Below, one piece after another: positions 25,260 to 36,970 of a DNA stretch of 64,000 nt. The notes below the pieces were generated by a model that worked only from the letters and a program-made list of their open reading frames with translations, was not told the origin of the DNA and ran no database searches. The stretch covers positions 72,575,702 through 72,639,701 of the forward strand of contig NC_052135.2 of NCBI RefSeq assembly GCF_016086655.4. The letters are read 5' to 3'. Position numbers and translations under genes: made by a program. Origin of the DNA: Lepeophtheirus salmonis (lineage: Eukaryota; Arthropoda; Copepoda; Siphonostomatoida; Caligidae). The number at the start of each line of letters is the position of its first letter. Position 1 is the stretch's first letter.

Positions 25260-25800
25260 TATTGGAATTGGTTTCCTATTTCATCTGCTTCAATAAAATA
25301 TTTTCTGTCTTTTGCGGATGATGGATTTTACTTTGAGAGCCCTAGGAGGGTTTGGATCCTTTGCCACTACCCAATCTGTTTTTGAGATCCTTACTTGTAG
25401 ATTGTCTGTTATTTTTGGTTCACAATTTCTTAACAATATCGAAGAGTATGAGTAAAGGCATTTATATTTTCTCTCTATTTAATCTGGACTGTACACTTTC
25501 TTTTAATTATTTGTATATATTGATGAGGTAGCAATTCTGTAACGGAGCCATTTTTTGTTAGAGCAAGTAAAATGATTTTAAAAACTTGTTTTTTAATCGA
25601 TGTTGGATATCCAGAGACCTAATCTTTGCAACAGTTTTGTTACTTGCTATTCCAATGAGTTTTTTCTTGAACCTAGTAGTAACCTTCTTATTTGTCTATT
25701 TTTAATTGACTCAAGAGCTATAAAAAGTGTTTCATCAAAAGCAAAATGGCAAACAGGTGGGTTATAAAGCTTTGAAGCCTTACTTTTTGTTAATTCCAAG
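25260..25800 (-). pseudogene. Non-LTR retrotransposon ORF2 C-terminal fragment
   Basis: On minus at about 25780-25560, with one frame change, the sequence reads Y-N-P-P-V-C-H-F-A-F-D-E-T-L, then L-E-S-I-K-N-R-Q-I-R-R-L-L-L-G, then L-D-I-Q-H-R-L-K-N-K-F. This order matches the region after the reverse transcriptase in non-LTR elements of the Jockey/R1 type: a Leu-Glu-x-Ile-Q-N-x-x-L-R-x-x-x-G block followed by a hydrophobic leader. Stops and shifts interrupt it. The reverse transcriptase itself is not seen in the window. A zinc-motif tail of similar type lies at 31272-31466. Confidence 0.55.
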
Positions 25801-25874
25801 CCCTGATTTCTCCAGCAGTAGTAATATTGTAAATTAAATTTTGTTCATTCCTAGTTAGCCAGTTTTGGGTTGTA

Positions 25875-27139
25875 CAGGGTGGACAAGTTAAATCCGGAAT
25901 CACTTTAACGACTAAATATGAGACTTGAATAAGAGACAGAAATATTATTTTTTATTCATTTAAATGCCAACTTAAATGTAAAATGATTATTCATAATGCA
26001 AGCCTTTGTTCTCGATCACGATCTCTACACGTTACCTGAATACCTTGCATGCCCTTGCTACCTCGTACGGATCCAGGTCCTTCATTTTATTGACGATGGA
26101 GGCCTTCGAAGCCGTAATTGATGCATTATTATTCTTTTAGACAATCCTTTCCACCCTGCCCCACAAGTAGAAATAACATGGATTGAGGTCCAGGCTGTTG
26201 GCTGTCCAATAGAATGGATCCCAATTTCCGGCAGATTTTCTCGTAATAACTCTATGATAATCTTGGCCTTATGAGCAGGTGCTGAGTCTTGCTGGAATGT
26301 ATATGACTTCCCATGAGCGACTTCCTTCATCTATGGGATGACCACGTCCTTGTAGACCCCCTTGGTGGCCTTCTGGGCCTTTTGGGAGAAGTTGGGGAGG
26401 GGGGCATAAATTTTTCCGTGCTGATGACCGCCAGGGCCATAACCGATGCAGGATTCTTTGATTTCATGACTGGTTGGACCACATCCGGGTACAAGCAGAT
26501 CCATGTATTGTTTCTACGGTCATGGTTTGCGTCAATGTTATAGATGTTCTCCCCGAAAAAAAATGCACATAACCACCTTTGCACTTCATTTCGTAAATAA
26601 GAATTGTAACTTTGCTGATACTGTCTGCCTGATTCTGCTCTGTTAGCAGATGCTTTGAGGCTTTGACTTTTGACATGTAACCCAGGTGAATCCTGATTGC
26701 ATTTTGATAGTCCCTTTGCTCATGTTAATGGTTTTGGCCAGCTTAGCAATTGGTGTATCTGGATGAGTATCAATTGATCGTTTCTAGCCAGCTATGAGCC
26801 TGTTAGTCCTGATTGTATCAAATGTTGTTTTATGAGATGCTCTCTCAGTCTTTCCCTCCTCATCAACGGCCTTAATCACGTCATAATATGTTGAGTTTGA
26901 ATATATGAAAAAGGAAATTATATCCCGAGCAGAGTGTCCCACGCAGTGAGCTTCGATGATGGAAATTCTCCTAAATTTTTCCATGCTTGAATGACGATAT
27001 ATTAAAAGAAAAACCTTGTTTTTAAATTCGATACCTTACACATTTTGCTTGTCGCAAGCATTAAAATTTTTATCATGTAACCTATAAAAGTCTCATAATT
27101 AGCCGTTAAAGCTATTCCGTATTTACCTTGTCCACCCTC
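25875..27139 (-). mobile_element. Complete mariner-like element with TIRs, dead transposase (family F)
   Basis: Termini CAGGGTGGACAAGTTAAAT at 25875 and its near-perfect complement ending at 27139 (read inward GAGGGTGGACAAGGTAAAT) form inverted repeats of about 50 bp, with TA on both sides. The 1265-bp length is typical of a full mariner. The transposase runs on minus from an ATG at 26984: HTH1 (R-R-I-S-I-I-E-A-H), S-T-Y-Y-D-V-I-K-A-V, then after a stop and shifts M-S-K-G-T-I-K and K-A-S-K-H-L-L-T-E. At the first catalytic site F-S-G-E-N replaces the usual F-S-D-E-N, so Asp has become Gly. P-A-S-V-M-A-L-A-V-I-S and F-Q-Q-D-S-A-P-A-H with an intact second Asp follow. S-L-D-L-N-P lies after another frameshift. 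Confidence 0.9.
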
Positions 27140-27243
27140 TAGTCAACTAGGATCTTGCTAGCTTGTAAAAAGGTTTATGAAAACCCTTAAAACATTTTTT
27201 CCATTAATACGTATATGAGTTATTAGTTACGAGTACAACTTAC

Positions 27244-27312
27244 AATTAAGTCCTTCTGGACTCAGAGTAGAATTGAAGATCAACAACGGAGGAATTCCTG
27301 CTTATATTATTT
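27244..27312 (+). repeat. Dispersed short repeat, copy A
   Basis: Contains AAGTCCTTCTGGACTCAGAG, then GAAGATCAACAACGGAGG, then AATTCCTGCTTATATTATT. It is the best-preserved + copy of a roughly 70-bp unit seen at least three more times in the window. Confidence 0.6.
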
Positions 27313-28131
27313 CTTAATAACACTTTAATTTTTGTCCTTCATCTAACATCTTCTTTCATCTAATTTAATGAAACATCATGACAGTTTCTTTATCTTCCCT
27401 TTTATAACATTTTTCAGATTGGGTATTATGTCATTTTTCGGATTTTTTTTTTTTTTTTAGATAAAAAAGTCCTTAGAATTTTCTACTCAATATATATTAA
27501 GAGGTATATAGCTCGTATTATTTCTAAATACATGTTATATGACATGTCTTCTGATTTTACATTAAAAATAGATAAAATATATTCGGGAAAGCCTTGGCAT
27601 AATTACTTTCATCATCTTTTTTTCCAAAAGTTTTATCATTTCACCTTATCTAAATGGACCTTAAAAATAAAATAAAACTCTTTCATGAACATGAAAAAGT
27701 TTAATCTTTACAAAAAAAAATTTATTGTATAATATAATTATAATAAAGTACTAAAAATAAATATAGAGGAGATTTTGGACAGTTGAAACAAAAGACGATT
27801 AAAACTCACAATTTGTTTAAAAATTCCAGACTGGGCTGTAAAGTCCTGAAATTACATCTAAGATATTAACTTTGATAACCATTAATTATAGAAATGTCAA
27901 ATGATCATAATACCATTATTGATAGAGGATTTTGGAGTTTTAGATCTTAAGCATTTATTTGCGTACGATTATTTTTGTAGTTTAGAATTTGAACAGTATT
28001 GTAAAAAATTTATAGCTGGAGTAGAAATTATTCTTGAATTATTGAAGGTGTCATTTTCTTTTATTGCGACTGGTATTGAGAAGATATTAATGAAAATAAA
28101 TATTGGACAAAAATGTAAATATTAATTTGAG

Positions 28132-28300
28132 TGTTGGAATGGTCAACGCAGGAGGGGATTGAAACCCTCCAGCATGTTCATCATCTTCGATGTCTTGGGC
28201 ATCTTCCTTTAAAGGAAAACGTCATGTAATATAAGTAATTATGAAAACCCATAGTCACTCTTCTTGATATGACAAGTCAAAGGAAGATGTTGGTGATGTG
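28132..28300 (+). repeat. Inverted-repeat patch, possible degenerate SINE
   Basis: An 11-bp inverted repeat, CATCTTCCTTT at 28200-28210 and AAAGGAAGATG at 28279-28289, follows a B-box-like GGATTGAAACC at about 28157. The order (promoter-box-like element, then palindrome) is that of the SINE at 3904-4140, but the sequences differ. The patch is less AT-rich than its surroundings. Confidence 0.35.
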
Positions 28301-28319
28301 GAAGAAAAAGACTTACCTC

Positions 28320-30595
28320 ACGAAAATATGAATATTTTCAAACATTCATCCTTTACAAAAAAAATCTTGAAGTTACAAAAGTTTATCAATTTTAAACGAC
28401 GAGAATTGTATTCCTTTTTTAAACAAAATTATTTACTATATTTGTGTTACAAATAACATAAATATGCTGGGGCTACAAGAGTAATCTTTAATAAGCTAAA
28501 ATAATTAAACTAAACAAAAATCATTTATTTATTATAAAAAAAAATAAAGTTAGATTGAACTGACCTCCTTAAAATAAAGTGTCCTATTTATAAATTATCA
28601 ATATTTCAAAAAATATAGGTTGACTGATTTTAATCTATAACAAAAATTTACAAATGTAAGCTTAATTTTTTTAACCATTTTCAAATTTTTTAATGAAAAA
28701 CTATTTTTAATTTTTTAAACCTAGTACATTAAAGTACATTTAGTAACAGATAGAGTATGTATATCATTTTCGAGTATAACAACCATTAATGATACTATGT
28801 AAATACCATTTTTATTTAAAAATATACATCCTTCTAAAAATTTCTAGGGGAATAAAGTTATTTTTTTCAATAAAATACTTTGCAAATATATTTAATTAAA
28901 AAAAAGATATAACCATTGTTTATGCAACATTAAAATAATTATTCAAGCTTGATAATAATTATTCAAATTAATCAATCAATTTCATGGAAAAAATTATAAT
29001 ATTAATTTTCTAAATTACATCACAAACAAAGGTTGAAATTCAAATTTTTAAGCAGCCATTAATGATAATTTATAAGATATCAATTGCAAAAATAGAGAAC
29101 ATAAAGCAAGAAATAAAAGTTTAACATTCTTTTTTAGTTATAGTCGTTATTTTGCATCTAAAATGAGTTTTTTATTATCAAGTTTATTTTTTGAGAATAT
29201 TCAGCCTTATTTTTAAGCTTGATAAAAAAAAGAAAAAATTCAAAACGAAAATTCTTAAAAAACCAAATTTGTAAGAAAAAAACGTATTACTGAAGTGAAA
29301 TAACCGCGTACGATTAAATTTAAAATAGGATTTCAAATATCATGAAAAAATAAAAGTTTATTAACTTGTGTCATCAATATAATTAATAAATTAGGATTTG
29401 ACAAAGACAAAAATTAAACCTAAATTGAAGGGAGATTTAATTTGAAAAACTTTCTTGTATTCCTGATATTTCAAAATGTGAAAGTTTTTCAACTTTTGCT
29501 GGTAATCTGGAAAAAAATACGTGTTTTGTTCTTCCCTATCTTAACAAAATGTTTGAACGAGTATATTATACACACCAGTATCTATAAAAATGATTTTTTT
29601 TAGAATGCTCCTGTCACAATAAATCAGATTATATGACATTCGTAATAAAACATTTTTTAGGATTTATTCTTTTATTGATCAATTGTAAATCTATGTGTAG
29701 TGAAATTAATTAACTATTGTGAGATCTCAGGCGTACAAAAATGTAATATTATTTTATATAATACACACAGCCTCATCATAACTGATGGGTACTAATATGA
29801 TTTTCCATATTCACAGAAAGTAATTGATATATTTAATTGTAAATTTTATTTAAAATAAATAAAGTTTGTAATTCCTAGAAGAGAAAACAAATTGTAACAT
29901 GTTGAAACCCCAACATTAAGTTGTTAAAATTAATTTAAAATGAGAAATTTATTTTTTGATGTCTTATAACATATTTTTACAAACTTTTTTAGCATTTTAG
30001 TTGATATTTACGAGTGCAAAATGAATAGAAATGTTAAAATATATATAAGAAAATTTAAATAAAGTAGTCACATAAATTGTTTTTACTGTTTATAAAATGT
30101 AGAGTCAATCGTTTAATGATTGAATTTTTATTCGGGAAATGAGAAATGTGACCACATTGTCGATCTTTTAAAAAATGTGCACAATTTAAAAATTACTACA
30201 AAACTAACTGTTTTTCCTTTATTAATTTTAAAAATATAATTTTTTAAATCAATAATTGACATGTTCTGTATTACATTACCTCCATGTAGGTTGATTTTTA
30301 CAATCACCAGAATTCTAGTAAATCTTATATCTTCAATCATACTTTCAATATATTGGCAAATTGTTATATTACCACAGCCCTTTAAATGTTTATTTCTTAA
30401 AAGTAGTCCCTCATTTGAATATTCTTAGAGTTGTAAAATATATGACCGAAACTGAGTGTGTAATTTTTCGCAGTTATCAACATGAGGAGTGTTTTTCATT
30501 TAACAAAGCTGTTACAATAACAATTAATTCTTCCAGAAGGAACATTTAAGAAAAATGTGCGTTTGCACTTATAAAAGAATTGTAACACTCACAAA
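28320..30595. other. AT-rich spacer, no gene seen
   Basis: Very AT-rich. Frames at 30128-30340 (minus) and 30361-30549 (+) are the only ones near 60-70 codons, and neither shows a recognisable motif. Confidence 0.5.
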
Positions 30596-30597
30596 TA

Positions 30598-30660
30598 ATT
30601 ATGAGTGACTCTGAGAGAAATGGAAGATCGATAACGGAGTTATTCCTGCTTATGTCGTTA
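30598..30660 (+). repeat. Dispersed short repeat, copy E (diverged)
   Basis: GAGTGACTCTGAGAG, then GAAGATCGATAACGGAG, then TTATTCCTGCTTATGTCGTT repeat the block order of the copy at 27244, with more substitutions. Confidence 0.5.
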
Positions 30661-31271
30661 AAAATGGGCATATGATTTGTGTTATTTTTTGTACGGAAGT
30701 ACAACTATATTTTTAGTTTATTACTAGATCATGAATTGCATTCAATACAGAGGTAAACTCGAACCTAAAACAAGACCAAAAAAGTAATTGATATTTTTAT
30801 GAAAATCTTTCTATTCATCTATCCATAATTTGGACATAGTTATCAAGAAATGGCGTTTTAGTGGTTTGAATTTGTGTAAAATGATTTAACTTGTGTAGTA
30901 ATAAAATTAATTTAATTTTGATTAGGGGAAATATCAAGATATTTAAATTCTTATGTGTTAAATAATATTTTAAAATTCAAATAAAAAACACACCTAAATG
31001 ATACAGACATTTAGTAGCATATATGCTCATTAGTAAGTTTTAGTTTAGTTAGTGAAATATTTATTACTGCTTGCCATAGATACATAAATTAAAACTGTAC
31101 AAATATAAGGCAACGAACACAACTCTACAACGGGGTATTTGTGCTAGTACAACAGATTCTAAATCCTAGTTTATATTTTAAAAAATTTCAATAATTTGTG
31201 TTTTATTTTTTACATTAAATAAATTTTAAAATACGAAAGTCTTCGTTTTCCTCATACATAGCTGGATGTAT

Positions 31272-31466
31272 CTAGTAAGTTAGGACAGGGCATCTATGGA
31301 TGAGATGGTCTGCACTTTGCAATTCTTCCATACAGACATTGCACGTTGAGCTTATGTCCTTGCTTAGGTGGTCTAAAAAAGTGATATGTCTCTCATAGTT
31401 TTGTACAATGAGTTTCAATTTTGCTCTTCCAAGCTTGATACACTTTGATTTTGACTTATTAAGCAT
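31272..31466 (-). pseudogene. Non-LTR retrotransposon C-terminal zinc-motif fragment
   Basis: The minus-strand frame ends in C-N-V-C-M-E-E-L-Q-S-A-D-H-L-I-H-R-C-P, a C-x2-C-x8-H-x4-C motif followed by Pro. That pattern closes the ORF2 protein of many non-LTR retrotransposons, after the RNase H-like region. K-L-I-V-Q and F-L-D-H-L precede it at plausible spacing. The fragment is about 60 codons and cut off at both ends. It lies 430 bp upstream of the first coding exon and is not part of it. Confidence 0.55.
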
Positions 31467-31894
31467 AATACAGTTTCATAATTTGATCTTTTTTATATCG
31501 GTCCCACCAATATTGTTAGAAGAAGTAAAGAATTACTTTCTTTATTTAGGTTGAAAGTGTCCCACTGCTCACGTTTAGTAAAAAATATCCAGCCATTTCC
31601 CTTGATACTTTACAAAAGTAGCAAATTCGTACTTCATCAGTGACTTAGGATTATTGTTTATTTTCTTTCTCTCATAGCTGATTGCACCTAACCTAATATA
31701 ACGTGATGATAGCTAACCTACCCACCTCTTAAATATTTTACGAATTATTAGAACGATGACCATAATATATATATTTTTTTAAATAACGCTGGGTCATATT
31801 ATTTTACAATGTTTTATTAAAAGTATCAAATGATGTTATTTTAAGATAATTTATTTATAAAGGACTACATTATACGATTTCCTTATTATTTAGA

Positions 31895-32024
31895 ATGAAT
31901 ATAGGACAAAGAAGTCATAATGGATTGTCATCTGGAAGTAGTTCTGGCCTTTCTCTTCATCATGTTGTTGGTCCACAAAATCTGAACGAGCTCAAATATG
32001 TTCATGAACAAGCTGAAAACACAG
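31895..32024 (+). CDS. Single-pass membrane protein, exon 1 (residues 1-43)
   Basis: Starting at the ATG at 31895, the exon encodes 43 residues and one extra base before the donor CAG|GTAACT at 32025. The product is Ser/Gly-rich (G-L-S-S-G-S-S-S-G-L-S-L), then charged (N-E-L-K-Y-V-H-E-Q-A-E-N-T). The phase, one base carried over, fits exon 2 exactly: G plus CC gives Ala44. A Py-rich stretch ending TTATTTAG at 31893 just before the ATG could be a splice acceptor. The ATG may therefore be the true start after a noncoding exon, or internal to a longer protein; no stop separates it from the acceptor-like site. No signal peptide is seen. I do not recognise the family. Confidence 0.75.
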
Positions 32025-32209
32025 GTAACTACTTTTTATAGAAACCCTGCACAATATACAATGTACGTAACCAAAATCTAAACAAATATAAGTATAAAAT
32101 ATTTGATCATAGATTTCAAGAACAATCAGAGATATAACTTTAAATTTTATTATATATATCATAATATTATTAAGTTGTAACTTATTTAATATTATTCATA
32201 TTAACTTCC

Positions 32210-32395
32210 ACAGCAGCCTCTAAAGGAGTGCTAAAGACAGAACAAGATTTCCTGATGTAGGCCTCATTCATTTTGTACTAAGCTGTAATGATGGGAGCCA
32301 TCACGTTATCAACATTCCTGTAGGAGGTTGGACAAGCTTCAGGATATCGCTTCGTTTTATTTGTTCCATGGTTTAAATCAAAAACCTAGGTCGAA
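32210..32395 (-). other. GC-richer intron patch, possible old transposon start
   Basis: The minus strand contains an ATG at about 32370 followed by M-E-Q-I-K-R-S-D-I-L-K-L-V, which looks like the start of a mariner-type HTH domain. The frame breaks after about 20 residues and no further transposase can be followed. Confidence 0.3.
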
Positions 32396-32849
32396 ATTAC
32401 AAACATGTAACTCTATACCTTAATGTCCAATTAAAACTTTTATGGTTGTTTAGATTTCGGTTGCGCACAATGTAAATATTCATTCACTAATTCTTATGTA
32501 CTTAACAAATATAACAAACGTTCCTTAATTATTTATTACTGCCTGAAAGAAAAGTAGTTAAGACGATAGGTGCCTTACAACTGACTAAATTAGAAAATAT
32601 TTATGTAATAATTTTAAATAAGCATTATTCCCTATGGGTAAAATGGTTATAATTATAATTTTCAGATTAATAATGATATACAGTCAAATTTGTATTTAGC
32701 AATTTGACAAGGGAAAGTAAAAAAAAATTTGGACATATTTTTTTCATTTTCAAAAGCTGACATTATTATTAACATATTATGATAAAAGGAAAATAATTAT
32801 AAGTACGTAAAAGATGAAAATATACTTTAAGGATTTGTTTATAAATTGT

Positions 32850-32928
32850 AAGTAAAAGTCCTTGTTGGACTCAGACTAAAAATTAGGATCTACATTCAAG
32901 AAATTCCTGTCTAAATCATTACTAATAG
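32850..32928 (+). repeat. Dispersed short repeat, copy B
   Basis: AAAAGTCCTTGTTGGACTCA, then TTAGGATCTACATTC, then AAATTCCTGTCTAAATCATT appear in the same order as in copies A, C and D. It lies within the intron. Confidence 0.6.
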
Positions 32929-34429
32929 GGAGTGAGGTTGGTGTTTTTTCCTTCGTCTCATACTTGCTTACAACTTATTTAATTAAATGTTATAAGATCT
33001 AAGCTGATTTCTTCCTAAACATCCTTCAATTTGTCATAGTGACCAAGTTATTTTTAAATTTCTGGTTATTTTTTAATATAGAGGCATTTAATATTATTTG
33101 AATTGCTTATAACAATTTTTTCAATGTGATGAAATTCCTGCCTGGAAACTAGATATTAGATTCTTAGTGAAGTGACAATCTTAAATCAGGTGACTGTATT
33201 TTATTGACGCCATTTTATTTTGATTTTTTTTTTCTTACAGGCATCTCATACTTTAGCCAAATCCCTCTTATTTCTAAGATCTAAGATTTTTGAAAGTAAC
33301 AATGGCCCAAATATGCTGTAGAACTGAAGATGTTTGATTATTTTTTTAATATTAACAGATACAACATTTAATTAAAGCCAAATCTGACTCAATAATTATT
33401 GATGATTAGTTGATAACATAGTTAGTTATTTTCAATTAAGAAAAGTTTTATAAAATGTTGTTTTTTTACGAATAAATCTGATTCCAAATGCTTCATTTGC
33501 ACATATCGCTCTAATTTAAAATAATTATAGGGCACCTAATTTTACTAATTTTAGCTCTCAAGTATTTTCATTGTACTAAATATGTGAGTTTAAAGAAATT
33601 TACAAATTTTGAATTTTGAAAATTAATTGAAAGTTTGTTTAATCTTAAAAAAATATTCTGTGAATACATTTTTAGCCAATATTTATTTTCGTTGACAAAC
33701 GATGGTTTCTCATTAAGGCATGAAAATGGTAAACTCTATTTTCAAAAAAAAAATTTAATCTCACCTGTAGTATTACAAATTTTACAGCGTTATTTTCTTA
33801 TATTACAAAAAAAGAGGTTATATTGCCCACACACTGTATGCTTAACTTTTTTCACAAGCTGTAAATAATTTAAAATATTTTCTTTAATTTATCATCATTT
33901 ACAATCGAAAGAATAAGCAATAACCAATTCGAAAGTAGAATTTGATTTTTTTTAGAATGTATTATTTTTCGATAGTAACAATTGCTTTGAAAAAGATTAC
34001 AAAAACATTTGAGCCTCTTTGTACCCATTGATAACTGTATTTATTATTTATTTATTTTTTCTTTCAAAGTAAAACAAAAGTATTACTTTTAACAAATAAA
34101 AATTTTACTTTCAAGAAAATGTAAATAGCTTTATAATAAACGTTTTATCTGTGTTATTATCTGCTTTCTTCAGAATGGCTTAGAATTAAAGTCCTACTAA
34201 GTTTTTCATCATAAATTAGATTGTGTTTATAGATTTCTTTACCCAAGTCTGATGTTTTGCGACAACGCTTGGTCAGAAAAAAATATTATAGTGTGGCTCC
34301 GCCCACTACAAATTTAGTGCAAGTATGATGCAAAGCTATGTTCTTCGGTATACTATCTGGATAGTGATACCTCGTTACTGAATGCATTTTAAGCGGTATT
34401 ACACGATAGTGATGGGCCCTAAACATGCA

Positions 34430-34960
34430 GTAATATTTCATTATGATTCCAACTTCATTTTGTTTTGTTTTTTAAATTTCGAGATTTCATTGTGCAACAC
34501 TTAGTTTTTATTCAATGTATCTCAGTGTAAAAATATCAGAGCAACAACAAACAAGTCAAGTTGTGTACAAAATCCTCGTCACCGGTGTTAGTAGCGTGAA
34601 GTCTGCAAATAATAATTACATATCCAACCAGACTGCCTATAACACCATGAAAGCCCATTACACACATATACAGCCAAAAAGATTGCTAACTTCTGACATA
34701 TCTTCATGTAGCTCTGCTCAAGCACTGACCTCAACCTCTTAGGCATTGGAGTTTAAGGGATCTTGGAGAAAAATGTGTGTTGCACCTCTCATTTAAATTT
34801 GAATTTACAACCAAGCTGCCATCATGGAAGTGTAGTACGCCTTTGGCACGGCCTGAATCGTCTTGAGCCGTCAATCTGTTCGATGGTGTGTCGAGGCTGT
34901 TATTGCTTGTAAAAGAAGAAATATAGGACAAAAATGTAGCTAAATATAGTATTTAAACAT
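34430..34960 (+). mobile_element. Mariner/Tc1-like deletion derivative (family G)
   Basis: A frame from 34515 shows the start of an HTH domain (I-S-E-Q-Q-Q-T-S-Q-V-V-Y-K, then S-N-Q-T-A-Y-N-T-M-K). At about 34690 it runs directly into a third-Asp-type block, S-S-T-D-L-N-L-L-G in another frame. G-I-L-E-K-N-V-C-C-T-S-H and an eroded tail follow. The core with the first two catalytic Asp residues is absent. Clear terminal repeats were not identified. The element is intronic and in the sense of the gene. Confidence 0.6.
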
Positions 34961-36204
34961 ATCATGAATTGATTTTGAATTGTCCTTTCCATATTTAATA
35001 AAAACTAACGTGTTTCTTGACTAAGTAATGCCACTGCAATTTTTGTACCCCCTTTCTTTGCATTAAGAGGGACACCAGTACTTCAGGTGTCATTACGTGA
35101 TAACAATAATAAGTGACCCATGACGTATACTCACCACAATTTCTTGGTTAGACAGCCTATCTGAAAAAAAAAAACAATAATAAAACCTGTCTTGAAACTT
35201 TTAAACAAACCTCCTCCTTCTTTAACCCCTGAAAACCCCCTACTAACACCCTTCAAAGTGCAAAATACCGTTCTTGAGCACTTAGGAACAAATCTTTTGA
35301 CCCGAAAAAAAAACTTGATTTTATCTGTTTTAAATTTGTAATGTATACATTGGTAGTGGGTTAAGGAAATATAGTCTTGAGGCTTAGTATAGACTATATG
35401 AAGTCAACCGTGGAGGTCTTGTGACCAAAAACTCTGGAGGATATTGTACAAGCTACAAGTCAGTAAATTGGCGTCTCCTCCAAATTGTTCAGTACAAGGA
35501 AAAGCACAATTAATGATATAATGGCCCATTGGTGTACACTATTATACATTTAAAAAGTTTTGATACATATTTTTATGCAAACGTAATGCATAAGTAATGT
35601 ATTCATCTATAGTACTCTAAATATAGAACACCCTGGTAAGGATGGTTCATCTAAACGTTCTCAAGTCGTGAAAAAAAGTAAAACTCTGACGTGACTATAT
35701 TTCTTACATGATTCCTGAAATTTTTTGAAAAAATCAATATTAGGTATAACACAAATTTGACATTCAATGAAAAAAGTCGGAGTACTAAAGGGACTATAAA
35801 CGAAAGACGAGACAAGCTGATTAAAATAAAAAGTAAACAAAAAGTACATTAGTAAATTACGTTCAGGATTCACGTTACCTCCATCAAAGAATACAGAATA
35901 TAAATATCCTTCTTTGATGATTAAGTTTATGTATTTTTGTTTTAAAAAAAAACAAGTTTAATTTTTTTATTGTCATTATGATTCATATAATATGAACTAT
36001 GGTTCTAATTAATAGTTTATGTTTTTGTTAATTCAAAAGAAAAAAACATAATCCTATCCAAAATGTTGACTTGTATTAAATTACATTTGATGAATCTTAT
36101 TCAAAAGACCTGACAACATTAAATTGCGCAAAAGATGAAAATATTGCATATAAAGATTTTAAACAAATTATAATTATATATAAGAAAAAACATTTTTGAT
36201 TGAT

Positions 36205-36970
36205 AAACATGACGCCTCTTTCCCTCATAGTTTCTTTAGCTTGGACCATATGTTGACTTATTCCCCAGAAACGTCCCACTGCATTCTTGATCGTCCCACT
36301 CGGTAAAGTCCTGAATACGCTCCTTATCCCAGCTCTGAGGGATCTTTTGGTGCGATGGGGACCTTCATTTGAAATCTTTTTGACAATGTCCCAAACAAAA
36401 TAGTATTATGGGTTATCTTCTGACAAGTTAGGAGACCAAGATTTAAACACAGGACGTGCATCACATGCTCAGAATTAAGAAAATCGAGTGGTCCTTTGGT
36501 GGTGTAACGAGATGCTCCGTCTTGCTACCAAATCCAAGGTTGGTCTTTTATGATACTGCAGATCCAATAAAAGACTTTGGTTAGTAGAAAACTGATGTAG
36601 ATCATGGCAATGACCTTCAGCCCTGCTTGAAAATGAAGTGTGCTATAGTCTGACTTTTGCAGCTGACAATCCCAAGAGCCTTAACTGCTGTATATTTGAC
36701 TTTTATGATCCTCAGTACGTTATAAGGACTTTTTACCTAACATATATTGTTCCTTGAGCTATGCATCTGGGTATGACAGAATTTTTTATCCTCCGAGAAG
36801 AACCAGACTAGATCTTTCACAAGAGTGTTCTGCTTTCGATTGATCAAAGCCTTAGTTTGTATAACCCTTTTCTCCTTATTGGACAAGGCTAGAAGCTGTC
36901 CCTTGAAACTTTCATCGATATGGTATCGTAGGAGGATGAGAAAGAACCAGAGAAAATTGCTATAGTTTAA
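36205..36970 (-). mobile_element. Mariner-like transposase relic (family H)
   Basis: On minus, starting near 36940, the sequence can be followed through several frames: L-V-W-F-F-S-E-D-K-K-F at the first Asp (about 36800), S-S-R-N-N, V-L-R-I-I-K-V-K-Y and A-L-G-I-V. Q-D-G-A-S-R-Y-T-T-K at the second Asp (about 36515) follows an in-frame stop. The third-Asp region reads S-P-N-L-S-E-D-N-P, then Y-Y-F-V-W-D-I-V-K-K. The tail is N-A-V-G-R-F-W-G. The N-terminal DNA-binding region and termini are missing or unrecognisable. It is antisense to the host gene intron. Confidence 0.7.

Noticed and set aside
33230..33290. Acceptor-like TTTTTTTTTCTTACAG as an alternative exon of the membrane-protein gene
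   Set aside because: In phase with exon 1 the following sequence reaches a stop after about 15 codons, and it lacks the membrane helix; no support without transcripts.
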